Shown in pieces: positions 8,940-17,114 of a DNA stretch of 20,860 nt. Position numbers and translations under genes: made by a program. The DNA lies in NCBI GenBank assembly GCA_903772945.1, contig CAICTM010001910.1, forward strand, positions 1 through 20,860. The letters run 5' to 3'. Position 1 is the first letter of the stretch; the number at the start of each line of letters is the position of its first letter. The notes under the pieces are model-generated. The model was not told the origin of the DNA and did no database searches. It saw nothing but the letters and a program-made list of their open reading frames with translations. Source of the DNA: Seminavis robusta (taxonomy: Eukaryota; Bacillariophyta; Bacillariophyceae; Naviculales; Naviculaceae).

Positions 8940-10763
8940 ATGATCAACACGACCAATAAAGACGAGACAGAGATGATGTTCTCCTGGGAGGACTTCAGAG
9001 AAGAGAGGTTGAAGAGTGACAAGGAGGAAAAGCGACGCAGAAGACAATCCAAAACAAAGGGGTCGAAAGAGAAGAAACACTCGAAAAAGAAACATGTGAT
9101 TATTACGCCCGAAAACAAGCCTCGTGGCGGCGGTGGCGGCGGCGACGCGTTTTACAAGTTGTTGGATGCCTCCGACAGGACCGACCCAACCTTGGCGGAA
9201 TCCGCTTCGACACTTAGTTCCTTGCCAGAAGATCTGAATGGCAGTTCCTTCTTGGGCCAGTTTCTTGACGATGATGCCCAAGAAGACGAAGCAAGCAACA
9301 ACATGTATGCTGCAGGCCTTGACGAAGACAACATCTTTGACCACGTAGTCTTGGCGGCACCAGAGCTGGATTCAGCAATCTTGGAGTTTGAACGAAAGAC
9401 AGGGGTCAGACCAATCAAGACAGGGCACATTAATGGATTGGGGATTACAAAGGCACGGGTGGCATTCCATGGTTCTTCCTTTTTGGAAATCATTGCTCCG
9501 GATGACAAACCGGGTCCCACTGGGGACTTGTTGCGGTCTGCTGGGATCACGGGGTTGACGCCGTTTCATTGGGCCATTCGCAACTCGGGTGCTGAAGCTC
9601 TCGTTTCCCAGGCCAAGTCTCTGGGATACACGCCGGACTTTATCTCAATGAAGGGCCCGGGCAAAGATGGTTCCTGCAAGCAATGGGAGGAGTTGTATCT
9701 CTACGGACATTCGCTGGGTGGCGTTTGTCCCTTCTTCATCAACTGGGACACATTTGATCATCCCTGTGAGACATTGCCCGCGGTTGGCAATCTCCTCGAG
9801 GTCAGCGTCGCTGCCCCAGCGGATGATGTTGTGCACAAACTAATCGAACGCACCAGCCCGAAAGGGTTCATGTTGTCGGAGACTGCCGAATCTCACTTTC
9901 GAATCAAATTTGATAGTCCCAAGGGAGAGGTTACCTTTGCGGCGGATGAGATGACTGGATTCAAGATTCCAGGATTTGGTGATGCGGTTCCTGCCAAGAA
10001 GAGTAAACCAGCCGCCCCTGTAGTCAAGGCACCTTCCGCTGACAACAAGGCATCGGCCGTGGAAAAACCTTCTGCTGATCATACAGAGGCAACCCCTGCC
10101 AAAAAAAGCAAACCATCCACCAAGGTTGAAAAGAAGCCTTCGGTGGCCAAGCCTTCTGCCCCGGTCAAGAAGAGCCCACCTGTGGTCAAGAAAGAGCAAG
10201 AAGAAAAAGCCAAAGAAAAAGTGACTCTCCCGAAGAAGAAAGAAGAACCGTCGTCGCCGAGACAGCCAAAGAAGGAAGAGCCAAAGAGGCGACAGCCCAA
10301 GACAAAGCGCCTGTCCAAGAAAGCTCCGGCTGCAGTCGCCCGAGAGCCAACGAAGCAGAAAGCCGTGGCCACAACCAACAAGGCCCCGAACGTTCAACAG
10401 AGACGAGTCAGCTGCCCAACATCCCCACCCAGGCCAAGTCGACCCATCATGTCCGGACGAAGCGATCGTCTCTCTGGTTTGAAGGATCTACACAGTCTCA
10501 ACAACAGACGGCTGCAGTCCGACCGACCGGGTGCTGGCGGGATTACGTCGTTGCTGGGGGACCTGGAAGGTCTCTCGGAACACAGCTCCATTGCCGGTGT
10601 ATTGGAAGAGGAGCCAAAACCACAAGAGCGATTTGTACGAAGCAGCTTTGTGGAGGAGCCAACCACAGTAGAGGAGGATGAGGACGCCGACGACGGCATC
10701 TCTGCAGATTCGTCATCAGATGATGAGTGGACGGAATCCGTTTTGATGTACCCCGTTTATTAA
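8940..10763 (+). CDS. Glyoxalase-like (VOC fold) protein with Lys/Pro-rich disordered tail
   Basis: Single-exon, 607 aa; the ATG at 8940 is the first in frame. Residues 1-60 are basic (EEKRRRRQSKTKGSKEKKHS) and could act as a nuclear or RNA-binding patch. A Gly run (63-68) and an acidic linker follow. Residues 132-340 resemble the glyoxalase-like domain of the vicinal-oxygen-chelate superfamily: FDHVVLAAPELDSAILEFER with a candidate metal ligand at His135, FLEIIAPDD with Glu183, then a second half with FINWDTFDHPCETLPAVGNL. Residues 350-500 are low-complexity Lys/Pro/Ala with a repeated PAKKSKP (near 351 and 386) and many basic pairs. The last 100 residues are Ser/acidic and end TESVLMYPVY. 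Members of this superfamily are metal-dependent isomerases, dioxygenases or binding proteins, so the reaction here is unknown. The charged ends suggest tethering to nucleic acid or chromatin, but that is inference. Confidence 0.75.
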   Translation: MINTTNKDETEMMFSWEDFREERLKSDKEEKRRRRQSKTKGSKEKKHSKKKHVIITPENKPRGGGGGGDAFYKLLDASDRTDPTLAESASTLSSLPEDLNGSSFLGQFLDDDAQEDEASNNMYAAGLDEDNIFDHVVLAAPELDSAILEFERKTGVRPIKTGHINGLGITKARVAFHGSSFLEIIAPDDKPGPTGDLLRSAGITGLTPFHWAIRNSGAEALVSQAKSLGYTPDFISMKGPGKDGSCKQWEELYLYGHSLGGVCPFFINWDTFDHPCETLPAVGNLLEVSVAAPADDVVHKLIERTSPKGFMLSETAESHFRIKFDSPKGEVTFAADEMTGFKIPGFGDAVPAKKSKPAAPVVKAPSADNKASAVEKPSADHTEATPAKKSKPSTKVEKKPSVAKPSAPVKKSPPVVKKEQEEKAKEKVTLPKKKEEPSSPRQPKKEEPKRRQPKTKRLSKKAPAAVAREPTKQKAVATTNKAPNVQQRRVSCPTSPPRPSRPIMSGRSDRLSGLKDLHSLNNRRLQSDRPGAGGITSLLGDLEGLSEHSSIAGVLEEEPKPQERFVRSSFVEEPTTVEEDEDADDGISADSSSDDEWTESVLMYPVY

Positions 10764-11683
10764 TAAGCAGACGACACCCAGCGGTGGGCGTTGGAAGCAG
10801 TTCGAAGATCACAGGAACCCGCAAACCATACTATAGACTTTAGACCACATCATTGATAATAAACCGTTTAGGTGCATCATTTGTTAAAATGGATTATTAT
10901 GGGATGGTCTCCTCCAGGAGATTCATGTTGAAGGGACGGACCTCTTGGACAGTGGGCCTCATGGGGTAGTGGCAGTGTGATTCAGGTGAACACTGAGGGT
11001 ATCTGCATTTGGCGAAGTGAATCCACAGTTCAAATGCCAGCCCCACTACCAGCAAGGCAGTGTTGACTTGGATTCAAATTGGCCGGGAGACGGCTGAGGT
11101 GTTTCAGCGGTACAAGCCTCCTGCATGTCTTTGGTACGGTAGGGACTCTGGGTAGAGGTGCCAGGGAGTAGGCTCTTTCCGAAGAGGGACTGGGAGGGGT
11201 CGGTGCAATAAATTCGGACATGTTCACAAGCACAAGGGTGAGAAAGAAGCTGATCAGTTTCTCCCGCTTGGGCACAGGCCAGATGACACAATGTCCCTAG
11301 CAGTAGTGTCTATCTCGTAACCAAGAACAAGCATTGGTCAATTGGTCAAGATCAAGTGGATGGAAACAACAAAGATAACAAAGGGGGTCTAGCTATCTAC
11401 CGGTACAGCTATTGTACCGGTACCTGGTACCCGTAGCCAAGCTTCAAGTGATCATCCAAAGCTGGGGGCAAAGATATTTTTGGCACGAATGAAGCCAAGG
11501 TGCACCCAAGAAAGCTTCGCGCACTTCGAGTTGGACGATGCTCTGAAAAGGTGTGTCGGCAAATACCTTGGTGTTGGCTGACAGTAATAAACTTTGTCTG
11601 CTATATCGGGAGCTCATGGTGGCGATTGATGGACTGTGCATGCCAGAGTCTTTGGCTCTCCGTTGGCCACCGGTTGCGAAACG
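10764..11683. other. Intergenic region between VOC and GH51 genes
   Basis: The first part is the 3' flank of the VOC gene, with an AATAAA at about 10858 as a possible poly(A) signal. The remainder should hold the GH51 promoter. A minus-strand open frame at 11275-11030 has a hydrophobic start (KLISFFLTLVLVNMSEF) but no supporting context. I see no RNA gene. A hairpin is listed separately. Confidence 0.5.
11399..11421. repeat. Perfect hairpin ACCGGTACA-GCTAT-TGTACCGGT
   Basis: Nine-base arms around a five-base spacer, followed at once by ACCTGGTACC, so several GGTACC/ACCGGT palindromes are packed within about 35 bp. It lies about 260 bp upstream of the GH51 start codon. A similar cluster occurs at 8531-8550. 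The role is unknown. Confidence 0.6.
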
Positions 11684-14062
11684 ATGTGGCACCAACCGAC
11701 ATTTCGGTATTATCGTGGGCTTCTACATGCACTTCTACATGTATTTCAAACGCTGCCGGTTGTCCGGGCCACCGGAACGACGACAACAACCAATGGAGCA
11801 TTAGCAGAACTCTCTGCCAATCTAACGATTCATGCCACATCTGTTATCCCCATACTTTCCCCCGGCAAACTGTTTGGTAGCTTTTGGGAAGAATTCCGTC
11901 ATGCGGGGGAAGGCGGGATTTATGCGGAAAAGATTCGCAATCGAGCACTACAGCTGCCAATAATCCACACGCAATCAAACGAAGAAGGATGGATCGTTGT
12001 CCAAGGTCATGTTCACCGCGATGATTCCAAACCACTCAATGCCATTCTCCAGCATGCCTTGTGGCTACGACCGACCTCCAGTCAACCCGCGGCTGTGGTG
12101 AGGAATACTGGATTTCCCGGTGGAATGGCAGTCATGCCCGGAGAAGAGCTCCAACTGTCTCTGTTTCTGTACGTGGACAACAGCAATCCAAAGGATCAGT
12201 CTAGCGAACCAGGAAGTGGTGTGACGCTGGAGGCATCTTTGGTAACGAACGACAAGGAAAATGGCAGCATCAATTCCACCATTGCCAACGCCACCGTTCT
12301 GCCTAGTACACAACAATGGAATGATTCTAATGTGGATCGAGCAAACGAAACAGATGGATGGAAAAAGGTTGTGGTCACCATGACTGTACCCAAAAATGAA
12401 CATTATGCGGCAAGGAACGAATCTCAATCCATTCCGTGCCAATTTCAGCTTCAAGCATTACTATTGAAACCACCACAAGATCACCACTGCAAACACAACA
12501 ACACTGCTTTTGCAGACAGCTACAACGTTTCCATTGGCGTAACGGTGGTATCCCTCGTTTCCATCACACATTCCTGGAATGGCCTCCTTCGTCACGATGT
12601 ACTGTCGTGGCTACGCGAGTCAACGCCGCCGTTTGTGCGACTCCCGGGTGGTTGTTACGTGGAAGGACTCCACTGGGGTGGACGGTGGAACTGGAAACAA
12701 ACGATTGGTCTCATCGAGGAACGCCCTGGACACTACAATGACAAATGGGGCTACTTTACCAGTGATGGTTTGGGAATGTTGGAATATCTCACCATGGCGC
12801 AAACTATTGGAGCCAAACCGTTGCTCGTGGTGAATGCCGGGTGCACCATGACGTCGTGTGTGACGATGGACGACGACAGCCACCATTTTGTCCAAGATGC
12901 GGTAGACGCCGTCGAGTTTGCCATGGGAGATCCTGCCACGACGTATTGGGGTGCCCAACGGGCCGCTGCCGGACACTATGATCCCATTCCATTGGAAGCA
13001 TTGGGGATTGGGAATGAAAACTGTCGTCCCTTGTTGTTGCTCCAGTATGCCCGCAACTGGCTGCACATTGCCGTGGCTGTTCGACGCCACTATCCGGACC
13101 TGCCATTGGTGCTGGGCTGCGAATCTCCCCAACAAATGCAGACCGTCCTGGAGCTCGAACCACGGATTCGTCAAATGACCAATCTCATGTACGACATTCA
13201 CCGACGCCACGACCCAGCGAGTTTTCTACAACATGCGCATTACTTTGACGCATTTCCACGGCGCACAGCAGATCTCCCGACAGTCTTTGTCAGCGAATAC
13301 AGTAGTCCTCGGAGTGTCTTTCCAAACGGAGTAGATCTGGGCGGTGCCGTGGCGGAAGCCATCTACATGATGGGCATGGAAGCAAATTCTGATGTGGTAC
13401 GAATGGCTTCGTATGGTGACTTGATGGAAAACATTCATGATGCCGACACCACGGCATCGGGCATTTCGACAATCCTCTTGGATGCGACCGGAAGTGTTGG
13501 GACTCCATCATGGGTTGTGCAAACCTTGTTTATGCAACACCAACCTCATGGGCTTGTGACGAGTTCACTCTTCAATGTGACACTACTACATAATCAGAAG
13601 AATAAAGTTGGCGCTGTATCATCTTCGTCGGCATTGGAAGTATCGAGCTGGAGAAACGGCGGCACCGCTTGGTACGGTAAGAAGAAAGAGAGCATGCTGA
13701 CAACCTCCGTATCACTATTATCCGACAGCCATGGCGGTCGAATCGTCGTCAAGGTGGCAAATCACGGACACGCAACAGCTCGATTGTACATCCAGCTCAA
13801 AGGCAATGATGTGGTTGCAAAGAAAGACGCTGTATTGCACTGGATCAGCAGCGACGAGAACGAACCAAAAGACCAAAACACAATGGACGATCCAAGGCGA
13901 ATCCGCATCCGACAGAGGACTGTTCCGGTGGTCATGAAGGCTGGCTCTACCCTTGTCGAGCTGTTGGTCTCACCATTCTCTGTCAGTGCATTGGAGATAC
14001 CTCGACAGAAGCCGCATTGGAAGCAAAAACGTAGCAAGAGCTCGATCAACACTGACTCATGA
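11684..14062 (+). CDS. Secreted GH51 alpha-L-arabinofuranosidase
   Basis: Single-exon, 792 aa. The open frame extends upstream to a GTG at 11636, but eukaryotes rarely start there. The ATG at 11684 gives a good signal peptide (YRGLLHALLHVFQTLPVVRA). The enzyme would release terminal alpha-L-arabinofuranosyl groups from arabinose-containing polysaccharides or glycoproteins. Family landmarks (numbered from this Met) are LFGSFWEEFRHAGEGGIYAE (63-82), an N-terminal carbohydrate-binding-like beta region rich in NxS/T sites (about 180-230), VRLPGGCYVEG (318-328), RWNWKQTIGLIEERPG (334-349), DGLGMLEYL, LGIGNEN with acid/base Glu445, and VFVSEYSSPR with nucleophile Glu538, then a C-terminal beta domain. 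Length is on the long side for the family, partly from the glycan-rich insert. No catalytic residue is missing. Possible roles are remodelling the diatom's own extracellular polymers or feeding on algal and plant debris. Confidence 0.88.
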   Translation: MWHQPTFRYYRGLLHALLHVFQTLPVVRATGTTTTTNGALAELSANLTIHATSVIPILSPGKLFGSFWEEFRHAGEGGIYAEKIRNRALQLPIIHTQSNEEGWIVVQGHVHRDDSKPLNAILQHALWLRPTSSQPAAVVRNTGFPGGMAVMPGEELQLSLFLYVDNSNPKDQSSEPGSGVTLEASLVTNDKENGSINSTIANATVLPSTQQWNDSNVDRANETDGWKKVVVTMTVPKNEHYAARNESQSIPCQFQLQALLLKPPQDHHCKHNNTAFADSYNVSIGVTVVSLVSITHSWNGLLRHDVLSWLRESTPPFVRLPGGCYVEGLHWGGRWNWKQTIGLIEERPGHYNDKWGYFTSDGLGMLEYLTMAQTIGAKPLLVVNAGCTMTSCVTMDDDSHHFVQDAVDAVEFAMGDPATTYWGAQRAAAGHYDPIPLEALGIGNENCRPLLLLQYARNWLHIAVAVRRHYPDLPLVLGCESPQQMQTVLELEPRIRQMTNLMYDIHRRHDPASFLQHAHYFDAFPRRTADLPTVFVSEYSSPRSVFPNGVDLGGAVAEAIYMMGMEANSDVVRMASYGDLMENIHDADTTASGISTILLDATGSVGTPSWVVQTLFMQHQPHGLVTSSLFNVTLLHNQKNKVGAVSSSSALEVSSWRNGGTAWYGKKKESMLTTSVSLLSDSHGGRIVVKVANHGHATARLYIQLKGNDVVAKKDAVLHWISSDENEPKDQNTMDDPRRIRIRQRTVPVVMKAGSTLVELLVSPFSVSALEIPRQKPHWKQKRSKSSINTDS

Positions 14063-14330
14063 GCATACTGCGAGGCAAAGGAATGGACGGCGGATCGCTT
14101 TTGTAGCGAAAAAACAGCATACGCAACATACGGTGCATTTCTAAAGGGTCGTATTATACGGTAGTCCAGGGCTACAAATTACCGCTGCTCCAACGTTCTT
14201 GTATCGCAGACTCGACTCGTCCAAGAATCCAATCTCTCTTCTCTTCAAGAGAGCGAGGAACGATACTTTCCAAGCAAGAAACCAACACAGTCGACCATGG
14301 CCGCTCAAGCCATCACAGACACCGCGTCGC
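14063..14330. other. 3' flank of the GH51 gene
   Basis: No gene seen. A CTTCTCTTCAAGAGAG inverted repeat lies near 14237-14252. The region joins the GH51 stop to the decayed minus-strand gene. Confidence 0.4.
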
Positions 14331-14925
14331 TCAACAGACAAGCAAAGCTATCCAAGCAATCCACATAAGCCAATTCTCTTGGTCAAAAATGAAACGTCTT
14401 GCCGCAATCAAGAGGTTCTTCCTGTTTGTTTCTTCACACATCAATGATAAAGAATGGAGCATCCGTGTCGACGCACTTACTTGTAGACACGGAAGCGAAT
14501 CTCCTGCTCCGAGAGATACTCCCTCATTCGTTTCGTCCAGGAGAGCTTTGTTCTCGACCAAGCGAGCCAAGATCTTGTCCTCCATGGCTGGTGCAAACTT
14601 GCAAGGACGTTGTAGTCTCGACACAGCCAAGAAAGGATCGGATGCCCAATGCACAGGAATTGCAAGCGGGGGTGCTTTTGGATGGCTTCAATTGAAGGAC
14701 CCCAGTGTTCTGGTTCTTGGCAGCTGAATCGAATCCCTCCAATTGTGGCTGTATGGACCAAGCAACGAATCATCGCGACCAACCGGACAAGAAAGTCTTG
14801 AGTCATGACTGTGGGGCTTCCGCATTGATGCCACTGGAATTCAAGTGTCACATCGACGAGGGTTTGTCCATGAAGTGCTGGGAGCCTATGCAACAGCGAC
14901 CGTTGGGCAAAGCGTGTCCCCATAG
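14331..14925 (-). pseudogene. Fragment of a decayed gene, possibly LRR/F-box-like
   Basis: Two overlapping minus-strand frames carry protein-like sequence that switches between them: 14923-14477 (LEFQWHQCGSPTVMTQDFLV, SIEAIQKHPRLQFLCIGHPI, REYLSEQEIRFRVYK) and 14654-14331 (MEDKILARLVENKALLDETN). The switch implies at least two frameshifts. The last block of the first frame is followed at once by GTAAGTGCG, a good splice donor, so this looks like a true exon end. The AIQKHPRLQFL pattern recalls LRR proteins of the F-box/RNI type common in diatoms, but I cannot name the family. The upstream third lies in arm 2 of the inverted duplication. Confidence 0.45.
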
Positions 14926-15450
14926 AACTTCAAGTGGAGTGGACGACAGGTCATTTGCTCTGGACAAGAACTCCGCCAGTCGAACGTCGGAAAGATACCA
15001 GCCGTCGATGCAGCAGTCCTTTTGAATCGTCGTAGAAGAAGGAACCGAAGAACCACGGAGGCGCATTGTAGCTCTTGGAGCTAGTAGGGCAATGTAGATG
15101 TGGGCATAATCAGAGCACCAGACAGTACAACACATGGATGAAAGAAGCCCTTTACAAATCCTTTGCATCTGTTTGCCGTATGATGGGCGTTGGCCAACTC
15201 CTGCCTCACAGCAATTAAGATTGTGGCTCGCATCGCATCGAAAATCAAGAGAGCTACTCTTCCATGCAGACTCGATTCCAGTCCCCCCATCACAGCATAC
15301 ACTGCAACATCCTACAAGACAAGACACAAGTGGTTCTTACATGCTCGATGCACCATCGCTTGCTGTGATTGTGGTAGGCGCACAGTCCGCTACAAACTCA
15401 CGGGTTTGATCCCAAAAATTTTCAAAGCTCATGTCATCAGGAAATTGCCT
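14795..15450 (-). repeat. Inverted duplication, arm 2, with broken LRR tail
   Basis: Read on the minus strand this repeats the 3' end of the LRR gene at 4245-4965. It holds a remnant of the last repeat (FPDDMSFENFWDQTREFVAD), a TAA inside the linker (near 15341), then SCLVGCCSVCCDGGTGIESA in place of the intact gene's tail. An insertion after the Cys cluster removes the normal stop and opens a 159-codon minus frame (15327-14848), probably meaningless. No exon coding for upstream LRRs is present, so this was never a full gene here or has lost the rest. Confidence 0.8.
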
Positions 15451-15594
15451 CTATTCGTTGTCAGCCATATTAGCTATGCATAGCTCAACCCAATAAATAA
15501 ATGGCGTTGTCAAACTAACTAAGAAACTAAAACTGTTCACCGATAATCAAGCCTGATACCGTATTACACGCGTACCCACCTCTGCTACTACATG

Positions 15595-15615
15595 TAGCTA
15601 GCTAGCTAGCTAGCT
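15595..15615. repeat. (TAGC)n microsatellite
   Basis: Five tetranucleotide copies, just beyond the 3' end of the EngB-like gene. Confidence 0.9.
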
Positions 15616-15670
15616 CGTCCTGTAGTTTCCTCCTTATTGGTCGCTACGCAGTGGCGCAGTTGCTTTTTAT

Positions 15671-16813
15671 TCATTCCTCTGCCCAAAACAACTCGGATTC
15701 AATGGCGGCTCTCAGTTCGATCATTCCTTCCTTCTTTTTGGCACTGGTAATGTAGACAATGGGTCCCATATATCCCGACGGAACAACGTCCTCCTCCGGG
15801 ACTCCATCGACCAGAACTTGTTCTCGTTCATCTTGATGTTGTTGTTGATATCTGATACAAGCTTCATTGGCGACTTTGATTTGTTGTGGTTTGTTGACAC
15901 AGTCGGCCTTGGTAATCACGACACTGTAGGGAATGGATTGTTCGTCCATCCATCGCATGACGGCCAAATCGATATTACTGGTGGACGTATGCATACCTCG
16001 TCGGGCATCCACCAGCAAAAAGAGACGCTGCAGTGCCCCGGCGTCGCGTCGACTTTGGAGAAAGTCTTGTGTCTGTTGTTGCCATTCGTCGACGTGTTTG
16101 TCGGGGGCATTGGCGTAGCCATAGCCCGGCAAATCTACCAAGAATCCAACCACTGCTGTCGTTTGTTGTGACGACGGTTGCAACGCATAGTAGTACGGTT
16201 GCTGTGTGCGTCCCGGATGTTTGCTACAACGTGCCAAGTCTCGTTTCATGACCGCATTGATGAGAGAGGATTTTCCGACATTGGATCGTCCCAAAAAGGC
16301 CACTTCGGGAATGTTGCCACGGGGCAATTCATGTCCAAAAGATTGTGGACTGCAGTACTCAAATGTCATGTCCGCCAATGGATCTTGGTGATCGTCCGCA
16401 AACAGAGTCCGTGCCAGTTCCAATGGATTCTCGTCGTCGTCGTTGTTGTCTTCTCCTTCTGCTATACCGGTAGACGTGGGTAGTACTGCCGCTCGGGCCA
16501 CATAGGCAAAGGGAGATGCCGTGGGCAGCAAGAGAGCCGGCGGAACAAAGATCTTTCCGGACCGCACTTTGGGTGCTTTGCGTTGCTTTTTCGGTGTCGG
16601 ATGATGGATCTGCTTGGTGGTGTCCTGGCCTTGTGGCTTCTTCTTCTTCTTACTACTAGATCTAGTACTGCCTTGTTTCCGTCGACTGGCTTTGGAGGAA
16701 AAGAAACAAATGTGTTGTGGACAACTCGTCGGATACAGCTGTATCCAAGTCGAATGCGATGTCAACATCAAACGGCCTGAAGCCGATCGAAGAAGGGATT
16801 TGGACATCATCAT
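15671..16813 (-). CDS. engB: EngB/YihA-type ribosome-assembly GTPase, probably organellar
   Basis: 380 aa, single exon. The open frame begins at a TTG (16822), but the first ATG is at 16813, in a run of three ATGs. The GTPase domain has the P-loop GRSNVGKSS (175-183), GRTQQ as the switch I Thr, DLPGYGYA (227-234, the TrmE-Era-EngA family G3), TKAD (301-304, G4) and TSAKKKEG (356-363, G5); all are intact. Bacterial EngB (about 200 aa) helps assemble the large ribosomal subunit. Here the domain has about 150 extra N-terminal residues: a basic, Ser/Arg-rich start without acidic residues (SKSLLRSASGRLMLTSHSTW, then CFFSS) typical of a mitochondrial presequence, followed by a Lys-rich and an Asp-rich linker. 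There is no Leu-rich signal peptide, which argues against plastid import through the diatom ER route. A 27-residue insert (about 325-350) precedes G5. It diverges from the gene at 17115. Confidence 0.88.
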   Translation of the reverse strand: MMMSKSLLRSASGRLMLTSHSTWIQLYPTSCPQHICFFSSKASRRKQGSTRSSSKKKKKPQGQDTTKQIHHPTPKKQRKAPKVRSGKIFVPPALLLPTASPFAYVARAAVLPTSTGIAEGEDNNDDDENPLELARTLFADDHQDPLADMTFEYCSPQSFGHELPRGNIPEVAFLGRSNVGKSSLINAVMKRDLARCSKHPGRTQQPYYYALQPSSQQTTAVVGFLVDLPGYGYANAPDKHVDEWQQQTQDFLQSRRDAGALQRLFLLVDARRGMHTSTSNIDLAVMRWMDEQSIPYSVVITKADCVNKPQQIKVANEACIRYQQQHQDEREQVLVDGVPEEDVVPSGYMGPIVYITSAKKKEGMIELRAAIESELFWAEE

Positions 16814-17114
16814 TGCCAGCAATTGAGGTACGACGCTAGCTAGCTAGTGGAGCAAAAGGAAGCTACTAGTACCGCTTGCTCCTCCTGTTGGGTGTGGTCG
16901 CAGCGCCATTGTCACTCATTTTAACCCAGCAAGTCTGTGAAACATGAAAGGGGCACCTCTTTCACCAAAGACAACCAACACCCAAAAAACTTGGGAAGGC
17001 TTTGGGTTGCACTCGCCGTCCCTCGCCTCTTATAAGCTCCCTTCGCCTCGGCCTCAGGATATTCAGTCCTGCTGAATCCGTGCTTTTGGTCCCAAACCAA
17101 ATTTTACCAAAGTC
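16814..17114. promoter_or_regulatory. Shared divergent promoter region
   Basis: 301 bp lie between the ATG of the EngB-like gene (leftward) and the ATG at 17115 (rightward), so any promoters are here. A TATA-like CTTATAAG lies near 17030, about 80 bp before the rightward ATG. A (GCTA)n tract sits at 16835-16847, close to the leftward ATG. No proven elements. Confidence 0.35.
16835..16847. repeat. Short (GCTA)n tract
   Basis: GCTAGCTAGCTAG, the same unit as the tract at 15595-15615 on the other side of the EngB-like gene. Confidence 0.8.

Noticed and set aside
9840..10397. 185-codon minus-strand frame
   Set aside because: A mirror of the Lys/Pro-rich tail of the VOC gene; Phe/Leu/Arg-rich because the other strand is AAG-rich.
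11030..11275. 81-codon minus-strand frame with a hydrophobic start
   Set aside because: No homologue recognised, Pro-rich without pattern, and an overlapping frame of the same length exists; likely chance.
11636..11683. Upstream extension of the GH51 frame
   Set aside because: It would need a GTG start; the ATG at 11684 gives a proper signal peptide.
12620..13210. 196-codon minus-strand frame inside GH51
   Set aside because: It lies opposite the catalytic core, including the acid/base Glu, and shows no family motif.
14848..15327. 159-codon minus-strand frame as a small Cys-rich protein
   Set aside because: It is the broken tail and 3' flank of the duplicated LRR gene, opened by an indel that removes the stop.
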